Assembly (NCBI RefSeq): GCF_013425765.1
Contig: NZ_JACCJZ010000020.1
Location: forward strand, 248,001 to 312,000
Length of the DNA stretch: 64,000 nucleotides
Direction: 5' to 3'
Origin: Luteimonas deserti
GTDB taxonomy: Bacteria; Pseudomonadota; Gammaproteobacteria; Xanthomonadales; Xanthomonadaceae
The notes beneath the pieces were generated by a model. The model saw nothing but the letters and a program-made list of their open reading frames with translations, was not told the origin of the DNA and ran no database searches. Position 1 is the stretch's first letter. Every line of letters starts with the position of its first letter. Shown here in pieces: positions 8,770 through 17,557 of the stretch. The translations under genes and the position numbers were made by a program.

Positions 8770-10281
8770 ATGCGCATCCGGGGGATCAATCCGTCTCAGG
8801 CCTTGCTGGCGCTCGCGCTGCTGGCAGCGCTATGCTGGAACCTCGCATACGGTGCCGAACTGCGTGGTGTGGAGCTGCGCTCCGGGCCGACCGGTACCCA
8901 TGCCGAGCTCCGGCTCGATGCACGGGCCGAGTACAAGGTGATTCCACTGGCCAATCCCGATCGTCTGGTCGTCGACCTGCCGGGGACACGCCTGCGCGGC
9001 AATCTCGCGCTCCCGGGCGGCCAGGGCATCGTCAAAAACGTCCGCAGCGGGCAGCCGGTGCCGGGCACCACCCGCATCGTCTTCGATCTGGCCAACCCGA
9101 CGGTCGCCCTGGCGCCCCGGCTGGAGGAGGGGCCTGACGGGGTCAGGCTGGTCCTGCAGTGGCCGGGCGATGGCGAAGCCGATCCGATCGCACGCGTCGC
9201 GGCAGGCGGGTCGGCGGCGCCGGCGCCGGCGCCGGGGCCCGTGACAACCGTCGCCACTGCATTGCCCCCGCGCGTGCCGTCACCCCCTGCGGTGGACCCG
9301 TCGGCGGCATCCAACGATGCGACCTCGCGCCTGATCGCCGGTATGCCCCGGGCCGACGTGGGGTCCCAGAGCCCGCCCTCGGCGGTTGCTGCGGCGACCA
9401 CATCCGCGCCGGAGGCCGTCGCACCGGCGACGCCGGCGCCGATGGCGGGGGGCGCTGCGCCCGTCGTGGAAGCTGCACCGCCGCCGGCGCCGAGCGCCCC
9501 GCCCGCTGCGCGCCCGCGGACGCCAGTGATGACGTCCAGCATGCGGCCCCTGGTGATCGCCATCGATCCCGGACACGGTGGTCAGGACCCCGGCGCGATC
9601 GGGCCGGGCGGCACGTACGAGAAGCACGTCGTCCTGTCGATCGCGCGCGAGCTCGCGCGGCAGATCAACGCCACGCCCGGAATGCGCGCGCACCTGATCC
9701 GCGACAACGATGCCTACATCGAACTGACCCAGCGGGCGCGTCGCGCGCGACAGGCCAAGGCGGACATGTTCGTGTCCATCCATGCCGATGCGGCGCTCAA
9801 CCGCGCGGCCTATGGCTCCTCGGTGTACACGTTGTCGACCCGCGGCGCGTCGTCGCAGCAGGCGCGCTGGCTGGCCGATCGCGAGAACAACGCCGATCTG
9901 GTCGGGGGCGTCCGGCTCGAGCGCGACACATTGTCGTCGGTGCTGCTGGACCTCGCCCAGAGCGGCCACATGAAGGCGTCGCAGGATGCCGCCCAGCACG
10001 TGTTGACCGGTCTGCGCGCGGTGGGCAAGACCCACAAGCCCAACGTCGAGTACGCGAACTTCGCGGTGCTGCGCAACGCGGACATGCCGGCGATGCTGGT
10101 GGAGACGGGTTTCATCTCCAACCCTGACGAGGAAAAGCGGCTGGTCGATCCCGGGCACCAGCGACGCATCGCCAGCGCGGTTCTGGACGGCATCACCGCG
10201 TTCTTCAGCAACCAGCCACCCCCGGGTACGCTGTTCGCCGCTCGCGCGGCGGCGGCCGAACAGGCGGGCGGCAGCCCATGA
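8770..10281 (+). CDS. amiC: N-acetylmuramoyl-L-alanine amidase, AmiC type
   Basis: 503 residues. A signal peptide (cleavage near Ala29) precedes an AMIN domain (about 31-135), which targets peptidoglycan at the division site, then a 120-residue Ala/Pro/Val-rich linker, then a zinc Amidase_3 domain (about 260-485). Zinc and catalytic residues are visible in GHGGQDPGAIG (H269), the Glu of TYEKHV, the His of SIHADA, and the Glu of VETGFISNPDEE. It cleaves the amide bond between MurNAc and the peptide stem to separate daughter cells. The linker is longer than in E. coli AmiC. mutL follows 115 bases downstream, apparently with its own -10 box. Confidence 0.94.
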   Translation: MRIRGINPSQALLALALLAALCWNLAYGAELRGVELRSGPTGTHAELRLDARAEYKVIPLANPDRLVVDLPGTRLRGNLALPGGQGIVKNVRSGQPVPGTTRIVFDLANPTVALAPRLEEGPDGVRLVLQWPGDGEADPIARVAAGGSAAPAPAPGPVTTVATALPPRVPSPPAVDPSAASNDATSRLIAGMPRADVGSQSPPSAVAAATTSAPEAVAPATPAPMAGGAAPVVEAAPPPAPSAPPAARPRTPVMTSSMRPLVIAIDPGHGGQDPGAIGPGGTYEKHVVLSIARELARQINATPGMRAHLIRDNDAYIELTQRARRARQAKADMFVSIHADAALNRAAYGSSVYTLSTRGASSQQARWLADRENNADLVGGVRLERDTLSSVLLDLAQSGHMKASQDAAQHVLTGLRAVGKTHKPNVEYANFAVLRNADMPAMLVETGFISNPDEEKRLVDPGHQRRIASAVLDGITAFFSNQPPPGTLFAARAAAAEQAGGSP

Positions 10282-10352
10282 GCGCGCTTTACCCGGTGTT
10301 TCCGGTCTAGACCGAGCCTCGATGCGAGCCGGCGCAGTGGTGGTGCGGCCGG

Positions 10353-10358
10353 TATGAT
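10353..10358 (+). promoter_or_regulatory. Candidate -10 box upstream of mutL
   Basis: TATGAT lies 38 bases before the mutL GTG in the 115-base amiC-mutL gap. No convincing -35 is seen, so this is a weak call. Confidence 0.3.
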
Positions 10359-10396
10359 CGTCGGCCGTGTCATGACGCCCGCGCGCTCTTCCTCCC

Positions 10397-12238
10397 GTGC
10401 CGATCCGCCAGCTTCCCGACGTCCTGATCAACCAGATTGCCGCAGGCGAGGTGGTCGAACGCCCGGCGTCCGTGGTCAAGGAACTGGTCGAGAACGCGCT
10501 GGATGCCGGCGCCCGCCGGGTCGACATCGACCTCGAGGAAGGCGGTGTGAGGCTGATCCGCATCCGCGACGATGGTGGCGGCATCGCACCCGGGGAGCTA
10601 CCGCTGGCGGTGTCGCGTCATGCGACCAGCAAGATCGGATCTCTGGACGATCTCGAATCGGTGGCGACGCTCGGGTTCCGCGGTGAAGCGCTGCCCTCGA
10701 TCGCCTCGGTGAGCCGGTTCGCGCTGGTCTCGCGGCGCGACGACGATCCCCACGGCGCCGCCCTCGAAGTGGACGGAGGGCGAGTCGGCGATGTCGCGCC
10801 GCGATCGCATCCGCGCGGTACGACGGTGGAAGTGCGTGACCTGTTCTACAACGTCCCGGCCCGGCGCAAGTTCCTGCGCGCCGAGCGCACCGAGCTCGGC
10901 CACATCGAGGAATGGTTGCGGGCGCTGGCCCTGGTGCGGCCGGATGTCGAATTGCGCGTCAGCCACAACGGCAAGCCGACGCGCCGGTACAAGGGCGAGG
11001 ACACCCTGTTCTCGGACGCCCGGCTGGCGGAAACCCTAGGGCGCGATTTCGCCCAAGCCGCGCTTCGCATCGAACATGCTGCAGCGGGGCTCCATCTCAC
11101 GGGCTGGATCGCGTTGCCGACCTATTCGCGGGCCAGCGCGGACCAGCAGTACCTCTACGTCAACGGGCGCTCGATTCGCGATCGCAGCGTCGCCCATGCC
11201 GTGCGCCAGGCCTATGCGGATGTCCTGTTCCATGGCCGCCAGCCTGCCTACGTGTTGTTCCTCGCGCTCGACCCCGCGCGCGTGGACGTCAATGTGCATC
11301 CCGCGAAGCACGAAGTGCGCTTCCGCGAGGCACGCCTGATCCACGAGTTCGTCTACCGGGCGCTGCACGAGGCGCTGGCCGGCACCCGTGCCGGACAGAA
11401 TGGGCAGCCGGGCTTGGCGCAGGACGCCGGCGCGGCGGTGTCCACGGGCCCGGCCCAGTCCGCCCACTGGGCACGGCCCATGCCGCAGCCCCATCTCGGC
11501 CTGCGCGTCGACGAGGCCCGGGCGGCCTACGCCAGCCTGTACGGCGGTGGTGACGGCAGCGCCGCAGCCGGCAGCCTGCACCCGGACGACGCGCTAGGGA
11601 TGCAGCCGGAGACAGCCCTCTCCCGCGATGCGCCCATGCAGGGCACGCCAGTCGTGCCCCCGCTGGGGTTCGCAGTGGCGCAATTGCACGGCGTCTACAT
11701 TCTCAGCGAGACGGCGGACGGCCTGATCGTGGTCGACATGCACGCCGCTCACGAGCGCATCGGCTACGAACGTCTGAAGACCGCACACGACGGCGACGGC
11801 GTGCGGATGCAGCCGCTGCTGGTACCGCAGACGGTGGCGGTCTCCGAACGCGAAGCCGAGGTGGCCGAACAGGAAATGGCCACGCTCGCCGAACTCGGAT
11901 TCGAAGTCTCGCGCAGTGGCCCGCAATCGCTGCTGTTGCGCAGCGTGCCGGCCCTGCTCGCCCACGGCGACACCGAAGCCTTGCTGCGCGACGTGCTCGC
12001 CGACCTGCGCGAACACGGCGAAAGCCGGCGCGTGCGCGCCGCGCGTGACGCCCTGCTCTCGACGATGGCCTGTCACGGCGCGGTCCGTGCGAACCGCAGG
12101 CTCACCGTGCCCGAGATGAACGCACTGCTGCGGCAGATGGAAGCGACCGAGCGCTCGGGTCAGTGCAATCATGGCCGGCCCACCTGGGCCCACTTCCCTC
12201 TGGCGGAGATCGACCGCTGGTTCCTGCGAGGCCGCTGA
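10397..12238 (+). CDS. mutL: DNA mismatch repair protein MutL (with endonuclease motif)
   Basis: 613 residues. The N-terminal GHL ATPase is intact: E32-N33-A-L-D (motif I), DDGGG (58-62), GFRGEAL (93-99). A Gly/Ala/Pro-rich linker (about 330-420) leads to the C-terminal dimerisation domain. That domain carries [12 protein letters not shown] (447-458), matching the metal-binding D-[MQ]-H-A-x2-E-x4-E of nicking MutL proteins, plus ACHGAVRAN and CNHGRPT near the end. E. coli MutL, which relies on MutH, lacks this. So the protein should nick DNA itself in MutH-less repair. GTG at 10397 gives the universal [22 protein letters not shown] start. Confidence 0.97.
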   Translation: MPIRQLPDVLINQIAAGEVVERPASVVKELVENALDAGARRVDIDLEEGGVRLIRIRDDGGGIAPGELPLAVSRHATSKIGSLDDLESVATLGFRGEALPSIASVSRFALVSRRDDDPHGAALEVDGGRVGDVAPRSHPRGTTVEVRDLFYNVPARRKFLRAERTELGHIEEWLRALALVRPDVELRVSHNGKPTRRYKGEDTLFSDARLAETLGRDFAQAALRIEHAAAGLHLTGWIALPTYSRASADQQYLYVNGRSIRDRSVAHAVRQAYADVLFHGRQPAYVLFLALDPARVDVNVHPAKHEVRFREARLIHEFVYRALHEALAGTRAGQNGQPGLAQDAGAAVSTGPAQSAHWARPMPQPHLGLRVDEARAAYASLYGGGDGSAAAGSLHPDDALGMQPETALSRDAPMQGTPVVPPLGFAVAQLHGVYILSETADGLIVVDMHAAHERIGYERLKTAHDGDGVRMQPLLVPQTVAVSEREAEVAEQEMATLAELGFEVSRSGPQSLLLRSVPALLAHGDTEALLRDVLADLREHGESRRVRAARDALLSTMACHGAVRANRRLTVPEMNALLRQMEATERSGQCNHGRPTWAHFPLAEIDRWFLRGR

Positions 12239-12239
12239 A

Positions 12240-13190
12240 ATGACGCGTTCGGACCACCTCTTGCGGATGCTGCTCTGTGGCGCGCTGCTGGCACTGGCCG
12301 CATGCGACCGCCCCACGCAGCCCGCGGCCGACGCTGCACGCCGGGCGGAGCTGGCCCGCCTGGACGCCGAGTTCGCGTCCCGCACCCAGGTCGCGCGGAT
12401 GGCGCGCGAAGAGGCACTCACTGCGCCCGACGGCTGGACCAGCCTGGTCGGTCTGCACCGGATCGAGTTGCGCTCGCATTTCATCGGCAGCGCGCCGGGC
12501 AGCGGAATCCGGCTCGCACACGGGCCGGGACGCCTCGGCCTGTTGCAGTCTGCCGACGGCTTCGCGTTCACGCCGGAGCGGGGCACCGCGGTCACGCTGG
12601 ATGGTGAGCCCGTGACGACGCGCGTGGCGCTGCGAAGCGACCGCGACGGCCCGCCCTCGGTGCTCGGTTTCGATGAGGGGCGCGGCGCGCTGTCCATCAT
12701 CGAGCGCGGCGGCGCCGCGTTCGTGCGGGTACGCCATGCCGACGCCGAGAGCCGGCGGCGATTCGGCGGTCTCGACTACTGGCCGATCGATCGCGGCTGG
12801 CGTCTCGAAGGCAGGTTCACGCCCGCGCCCGCATCGGCGCGCATCGACGTGGCCAACATCCTCGGCATGGTCGAGCCCACCCGCACCCCGGGCACGGTGA
12901 CCTTCGAATACGAGGGCGTGAGTCACACCCTGCATGCGCTGGAGGGCGCCGACGGCGGCCTGTTTCTGATCCTCGCCGACCGCACCAGTGGTCACGGCAG
13001 CTACAGCGCGGGTCGCTATCTCGACACCCCGCCGCCCGATGCGCAGGGGCGGGTGGTGCTCGATTTCAACCGTGCCTACAACCCGCCGTGCGCGTTCACG
13101 TCGTTCGCCACGTGCCCCTTGCCGCCCGCCGGCAACCGCCTGGACCTCGCGATCGAAGCGGGCGAACAGGCCTATCGCACGCCGCGCTGA
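12240..13190 (+). CDS. DUF1684 domain lipoprotein
   Basis: 316 residues, function unknown. The first 22 residues form a lipoprotein signal ending in the lipobox L19-A-A-C22, so the mature protein is probably lipid-anchored in the envelope. The rest is the DUF1684 domain: a conserved DGWTSLVGLHRIE near the start and the family's C-terminal hallmark FNRAYNPPCAFT followed by TCPLPP, N-R-L and AGE. I chose the ATG at 12240, one base after the mutL stop, because it begins the signal peptide; the open frame extends upstream into mutL but that part is a shadow. Its position directly after mutL gives no obvious functional link. Confidence 0.85.
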   Translation: MTRSDHLLRMLLCGALLALAACDRPTQPAADAARRAELARLDAEFASRTQVARMAREEALTAPDGWTSLVGLHRIELRSHFIGSAPGSGIRLAHGPGRLGLLQSADGFAFTPERGTAVTLDGEPVTTRVALRSDRDGPPSVLGFDEGRGALSIIERGGAAFVRVRHADAESRRRFGGLDYWPIDRGWRLEGRFTPAPASARIDVANILGMVEPTRTPGTVTFEYEGVSHTLHALEGADGGLFLILADRTSGHGSYSAGRYLDTPPPDAQGRVVLDFNRAYNPPCAFTSFATCPLPPAGNRLDLAIEAGEQAYRTPR

Positions 13191-13215
13191 GTGCGTGCGC
13201 CTGTCTGGAGATCGC

Positions 13216-14274
13216 ATGTCGCATCGTCGTCCGTTCCGCCTGCTGGCCTCGCTCGCGATGGCCCTGTCCCTGCTCGCGGGAAGCGCCGCCCAGGCCGAAC
13301 GCGGCACTGCCCCCGCGCAGACTCCACCGGCCGCGCAGCCGGTGGCACCTCGGCCGGTGCCGGACATCGCCGACGTGCCCGGGATGCCTGCACCGCCCGT
13401 GCCGCTGCTGTGGAAGGTGACAGGGGAGGCCGGGGCGCTGTATCTGCTCGGCTCCTTCCATTTCCTCAAGCCTGAGGATTACCCGCTGGCCGAGGAGGTC
13501 GAACAGGTCGTCGCGTCGGTCGACGAGGTCGTGTTCGAACTCGCCCCCGAGGAACTCGAGTCACCCACCCTGGCGATGCAGATGATGCAGGCGGGTCTGC
13601 GCAGTGACGGCAGCCGGCTCGACGACGATCTTCCGCCCGCGATGGCGGCGCGTCTGGCCGACTGGGGCCGGCGCAATCTGGCCACGCTGCGCACGTCCGG
13701 CATGGAGCCGCAGGGACTCCAGCTGTTCGAGCCGTGGTTCGCGTCGCTGCTGGTGACCACGACCGAGCTTGCCCGTTACGGACTCGAGGCGCGTCTGGGG
13801 CTCGACGTGCATCTGGCCCGGCGCGCACGCGCAGCCGGCCTGTCGACCTCGGGGCTCGAGACCGCGATGCAACAGATCCGCGTGCTCGACGGGATGGACC
13901 TGCGATGGCAGGTGGAGATGCTCGGCGAGGCACTGGACCAGGCGGACGCCGGCCCGGATGCGATCGACGCGCTGCACGCGACCTGGCGCGCAGGCGATGC
14001 CGCACGCCTGTGGGACGAGATGGCGGCGGACATGCGTGAACGCGCACCCGCGCTGTACCAGCGCATCAACACCGACCGCAACGACGCCTGGCTGCCGCGC
14101 CTCGATGCGATGCTGCGCCAGGAAAGCGACATCCTCGTCGTCGTCGGCGCATTGCATCTTCTCGGCGAGGACGGCGTGGTGGAGAAGCTGGCGGCGCGGG
14201 GCTATGCCGTGGAACGGATCTGCGTGGCGTGCCCCGCGATGGTGCCTGCAGCCGGAATCTCGTCAATGCCCTGA
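13216..14274 (+). CDS. TraB/GumN family protein
   Basis: 352 residues. A signal peptide (A-Q-A, cleavage near residue 27) precedes a short Pro/Ala-rich segment and a TraB/GumN-type domain. The two family landmarks are the GSFHFLKPEDYPL segment after the linker and the C-terminal VVVGALHLLGEDGVVEKL. This fold is related to EreA/ChaN and Tiki metalloproteases; the conserved His (GSFH, GALH) and Glu residues suggest a metal-dependent hydrolase, but no substrate is known. It starts 25 bases after the DUF1684 gene and ends 5 bases before the convergent rnfB-like gene. Confidence 0.85.
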   Translation: MSHRRPFRLLASLAMALSLLAGSAAQAERGTAPAQTPPAAQPVAPRPVPDIADVPGMPAPPVPLLWKVTGEAGALYLLGSFHFLKPEDYPLAEEVEQVVASVDEVVFELAPEELESPTLAMQMMQAGLRSDGSRLDDDLPPAMAARLADWGRRNLATLRTSGMEPQGLQLFEPWFASLLVTTTELARYGLEARLGLDVHLARRARAAGLSTSGLETAMQQIRVLDGMDLRWQVEMLGEALDQADAGPDAIDALHATWRAGDAARLWDEMAADMRERAPALYQRINTDRNDAWLPRLDAMLRQESDILVVVGALHLLGEDGVVEKLAARGYAVERICVACPAMVPAAGISSMP

Positions 14275-14279
14275 GCCGA

Positions 14280-14711
14280 TCACCGGCTCAGGGAACCGAT
14301 CATTTCGATGCAGTCCACAGGACAGGCCGGCACACAGAGCCCACAGCCGGTGCACAGCGGCTCGATGACGGTATGCATCAGCTTCGAGCCGCCGATGATG
14401 GCGTCGACGGGGCAGGCCTGGATGCACTTCGTGCAGCCGATGCAGTCGGCCTCGACGATCAGAGCCAGGGGCACGACGGGCAGCCATTCGCCCCGGGCAC
14501 GATCGAACGGCTTGGCGGGGACGTCGAGCAGATGCGCGAGCGCCCTGGCCCCGGGATCGCCGCCGGGCGGGCAGCGGTCGATGTCGGCTTCTCCCCGCGC
14601 CAGCGCCTCGGCGTAAGGGCGACACCCCGCATACCCGCATTGCCCGCACTGGGTCTGCGGCAAGAGTCGGTCGATGCGTTCGACCAGCGGCAGCGGGGCG
14701 GCACCGGTCAT
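14280..14711 (-). CDS. RnfB-like soluble iron-sulfur protein
   Basis: 143 residues. It carries the RnfB set of cysteines: a 4Fe-4S domain (C22, C25, C30, C47) and two ferredoxin-type 4Fe-4S motifs (C90, C93, C96, C100 and C120, C123, C126, C130). Unlike membrane RnfB of the Rnf/Rsx complex it has no N-terminal transmembrane helix, and no rnfA, C, D, G or E gene is nearby. Xanthomonads commonly carry such an orphan. It is best seen as an electron carrier of unknown partner rather than a subunit of an Rnf pump. It follows metG by 43 bases on the same strand. Confidence 0.85.
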   Translation of the reverse strand: MTGAAPLPLVERIDRLLPQTQCGQCGYAGCRPYAEALARGEADIDRCPPGGDPGARALAHLLDVPAKPFDRARGEWLPVVPLALIVEADCIGCTKCIQACPVDAIIGGSKLMHTVIEPLCTGCGLCVPACPVDCIEMIGSLSR

Positions 14712-14754
14712 CGAGGGGAATGTGCCCCGGCCACGGCGCGGCGCGGGCGTGGCA

Positions 14755-16827
14755 TCAGCGGACCGGCATGCCCGGCTGCGCGGCGTCGTCGGCGTCGAGC
14801 AGGGCCAGCGCGCCGCCGTCGAAGCCGGCCGACAGGATCATGCCCTCGCTGATCCCGAAGCGCATCTTGCGCGGGGCGAGGTTCGCGATGAACACCACAT
14901 TGCGCCCGACCAGTGCGTCCGGCTCGCCGTAGCTGGCGCGGATGCCGGAGAAGATCTGCCGGGTGCCGAGGTCGCCGGCATCGAGCTCGAAACGCAGCAG
15001 TTTGTCCGAGCCCTCGACGAATTGGCAGGCGACGACCTTGCCGATGCGCAGGTCGAGTTTCGCGAAATCGTCGATCGAGACGTGCGTGGACGCGTCCGCG
15101 TCCGGAACGGTCGGGCGTGTCGCGGCTGGCGTTTCGCCGGGCGTCTTCGCGGCGGCGGGTGCGGCCGGAGCGGGGGCGAGAGTGTCCTTGGAGGCGTCGG
15201 TCATGGCGTCGATCTGCTTGGGGTCGATACGGGTGAACAGCGGCGTATACGGCTGGATGGTCCGGCCCAGAAGGGGCGCGTCGAGTTCGGACCACCGGTC
15301 CGCAGGCGCTGCGAAGAATGCATCGACGTCGCGCGCGACGCGCGGCAGTACCGGTCGCAGTGCGGTCGCTAGCACGCGGAAGAGGTTGAGGCCCTGCGTG
15401 CACACGGCCTGCAGCTCGGCGTCGGCCCCGTCCTGTTTGGCAATCACCCAGGGCTTGCGCTCGTCGATGTAGCGATTGGCTTCGTCGGCCAGTGCCATCA
15501 CCTGGCGCAACACGGTCGCCGGCTCGTTCCGCGCATACGCGTCGCGCATCGGCGCCAGGGCGTCGACGAAGCGCGCATACATCTCAGGCTCCGGCAGCGC
15601 GCCCGCCAGGCGACCTTCGAACCGCTTGCCGATGAAGCCGGCGCAACGGCTGGCGAGGTTGACCAGCTTGCCCACCACATCACTGTTCACGCGGGCGATG
15701 AAATCGCCCAGGTTGAGGTCGAGGTCGTCCACGCCCCCCGAGGATTTCGCGGCGTAGTAGTAGCGCAGGGCCTCCGGATCCAGCCCTTGGTCCAGATACG
15801 TGCGCGCCATGACGAACGTGCCGCGCGACTTCGACATCTTGGCGCCGTCGACGGTCAGATAGCCGTTGACGTGCAGTCGCGTCGGTACGCGCAGGCCGGC
15901 GCCGTGCAGCATCGCCGGCCAGAACAGGCCGTGGAAATTGACGATGTCCTTGCCGATGAAGTGATGCAGCTCGGTCTCGCCATCGGCGGCGAGCCAGGCG
16001 TCGAAATCGATGCCTTCACGTGCGCAGAAGGCCTTGAAGCTGCTGAGGTAGCCGATCGGGGCGTCCAGCCATACGTAGAAGAATTTGCCCGAATGCCCCG
16101 GAATCTCGAACCCGAAGTACGGCGCGTCGCGCGAGATGTCCCAGGCGCGCAGACCGCCGTCGCCATCGAGCCACTCCATCAGCTTGGCCTTGACCCCCGG
16201 CAGCGCGACATCGCCCGCGAGCCACTCGCGCAGAAAGGCCTCGAAGTGGCCGAGCTCGAAGAAGAAGTGTTCCGACTCGCGCAGCTCGGGCGTCGCGCCA
16301 CTGACCACCGAGACCGGGTCGATCAGGTCGCTGGGGGAGTAGGTGGCGCCGCAGTGCTCGCAGTTGTCGCCGTACTGGTCCGGCGTTCCGCACTTCGGAC
16401 AGACGCCCTTGACGTAGCGGTCGGGCAGGAACATGCCGCGTACCGGATCGTAGAGCTGCGCCACGTCGCGCCGCGCGATGTGACCGCCTGCGTCCAGACG
16501 CGCGTAGATCGTCTCGACCAGTTCGCGATTGCCGGCCGCGTGCGTCGAATCGTAATGATCGAACGCGACGCCGAACCCGGCGAAATCACGCTCGTGCCCG
16601 GCCTGGATGCCGGAAATGAAGTCTTCCGGCGTGCGACCCGCCTTCTCGGCCGCCAGCATGATCGGCGTGCCGTGGGTATCGTCGGCGCACACGAAATGCG
16701 CCGTGTCACCGTCCATGCGCCGTGCCCGCACCCAGATGTCCGCCTGGATGTAGCCCACCAGGTGCCCCAGGTGCAGCGGGCCGTTGGCGTAGGGCAGGGC
16801 GGTCGTGACGAGAAGCTTGCGGGGCAT
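14755..16827 (-). CDS. metG: Methionine--tRNA ligase
   Basis: 690 residues. A class I synthetase that charges tRNA-Met with methionine. The HIGH-type motif is H19-L-G-H22, the KMSKS loop is at residues 330-334, and a zinc knuckle uses C143, C146, C156 and C159. After the anticodon-binding domain, an Ala/Pro/Thr-rich linker leads to a C-terminal tRNA-binding OB domain ([12 protein letters not shown] onward, about the last 100 residues) that dimerises the enzyme, as in E. coli. The ATG at 16827 begins the canonical [16 protein letters not shown]; an upstream ATG at 16926 in the same frame is not supported. Confidence 0.97.
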   Translation of the reverse strand: MPRKLLVTTALPYANGPLHLGHLVGYIQADIWVRARRMDGDTAHFVCADDTHGTPIMLAAEKAGRTPEDFISGIQAGHERDFAGFGVAFDHYDSTHAAGNRELVETIYARLDAGGHIARRDVAQLYDPVRGMFLPDRYVKGVCPKCGTPDQYGDNCEHCGATYSPSDLIDPVSVVSGATPELRESEHFFFELGHFEAFLREWLAGDVALPGVKAKLMEWLDGDGGLRAWDISRDAPYFGFEIPGHSGKFFYVWLDAPIGYLSSFKAFCAREGIDFDAWLAADGETELHHFIGKDIVNFHGLFWPAMLHGAGLRVPTRLHVNGYLTVDGAKMSKSRGTFVMARTYLDQGLDPEALRYYYAAKSSGGVDDLDLNLGDFIARVNSDVVGKLVNLASRCAGFIGKRFEGRLAGALPEPEMYARFVDALAPMRDAYARNEPATVLRQVMALADEANRYIDERKPWVIAKQDGADAELQAVCTQGLNLFRVLATALRPVLPRVARDVDAFFAAPADRWSELDAPLLGRTIQPYTPLFTRIDPKQIDAMTDASKDTLAPAPAAPAAAKTPGETPAATRPTVPDADASTHVSIDDFAKLDLRIGKVVACQFVEGSDKLLRFELDAGDLGTRQIFSGIRASYGEPDALVGRNVVFIANLAPRKMRFGISEGMILSAGFDGGALALLDADDAAQPGMPVR

Positions 16828-16970
16828 GGGCCTGGCGCTGGACGGACGGCCGGCGATTATCGCATGTGGTCGGGGTGCGCCCGGCCTGGAGGTGCCTGCC
16901 GCCCGGTGTCTCCCCGTGGTTGTCACCGCCCACGCAGTGCTGCGTGGACAGCGTCGGACCAGGGTCAGGC

Positions 16971-17001
16971 CGAATGAAAAGGCCCGGCGAACGCCGGGCC
17001 T
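16971..17001 (-). terminator. Intrinsic terminator of the DUF2147 gene
   Basis: Read on the minus strand, a 9-bp perfect stem (AGGCCCGGC / GCCGGGCCT) with a GTTC tetraloop is followed by TTTCATTC. It starts 24 bases after the DUF2147 stop and separates that gene from metG. Confidence 0.85.
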
Positions 17002-17025
17002 GGAGTCACGCTCGGTGACCGCCGC

Positions 17026-17460
17026 CTATTCGCGCTGCCAGACCTGCTCGCGGCAGATGAAGGCCACGCAACCCGAAACGCCGAGCCGGTTGGCATCGAG
17101 CATCTTGGCCTTCGAGCGGTAGGTCTTGCCGTTGGCGGGGTCGAGGATCGTACCGCCGGCCCACTCGCTCCCCTCGGGCCGCAGATCCCAGAGGATCGTC
17201 ATCCCGGTGATCGGACGGTTGCGACGCTCGCCCGTGCACTTGTCGCATGTCGGGTTGGGACCCCGGTCGGACTGCAGCACCTGGGCCACGCGCCCACTGA
17301 GCGTGCCGTTGGCGGCCTGGGTGATCTCGACGATCGACTTCACCTGGCCAGTCTTGTCGTCGATCGTCTTCCAGCGGCCGACTGGCGACTGGGCGGCGGC
17401 AATCGATGACAGGCAGAGCAGCGCGGTGGCAATGGCTGCGACGAAAGGCTTGTTGCTCAT
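17026..17460 (-). CDS. DUF2147 family secreted protein
   Basis: 144 residues. An N-terminal signal peptide (cleavage near A-A-A-Q, residue 24) precedes a DUF2147 domain: PVGRWKTIDDKTGQVKS, an LSGRV strand, then GMTILWDL and the C-terminal LDANRLGVSGC segment. Paired cysteines (CDKC, and C near the end) may form disulfides. The domain is a small beta-barrel of the lipocalin type; the function is unknown. It forms its own transcription unit, with a -10-like box about 50 bases upstream and a strong terminator just after. Confidence 0.88.
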   Translation of the reverse strand: MSNKPFVAAIATALLCLSSIAAAQSPVGRWKTIDDKTGQVKSIVEITQAANGTLSGRVAQVLQSDRGPNPTCDKCTGERRNRPITGMTILWDLRPEGSEWAGGTILDPANGKTYRSKAKMLDANRLGVSGCVAFICREQVWQRE

Positions 17461-17507
17461 AAGGGTTCAGATGCTCCGAAATGACCGAGGCACTCGGCCG
17501 CTGGCGT

Positions 17508-17513
17508 CTTATA
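17508..17513 (-). promoter_or_regulatory. Candidate -10 box of the DUF2147 gene
   Basis: On the minus strand this reads TATAAG, 47 bases before the ATG at 17460. The -35 is poor. A short hairpin (CCGAG-TGC-CTCGG) falls in the predicted leader. Confidence 0.35.
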
Positions 17514-17557
17514 GCGCATTCCGGGTAGCGCGCGTCGGGAGGCTGTGCTCCCCGTGT

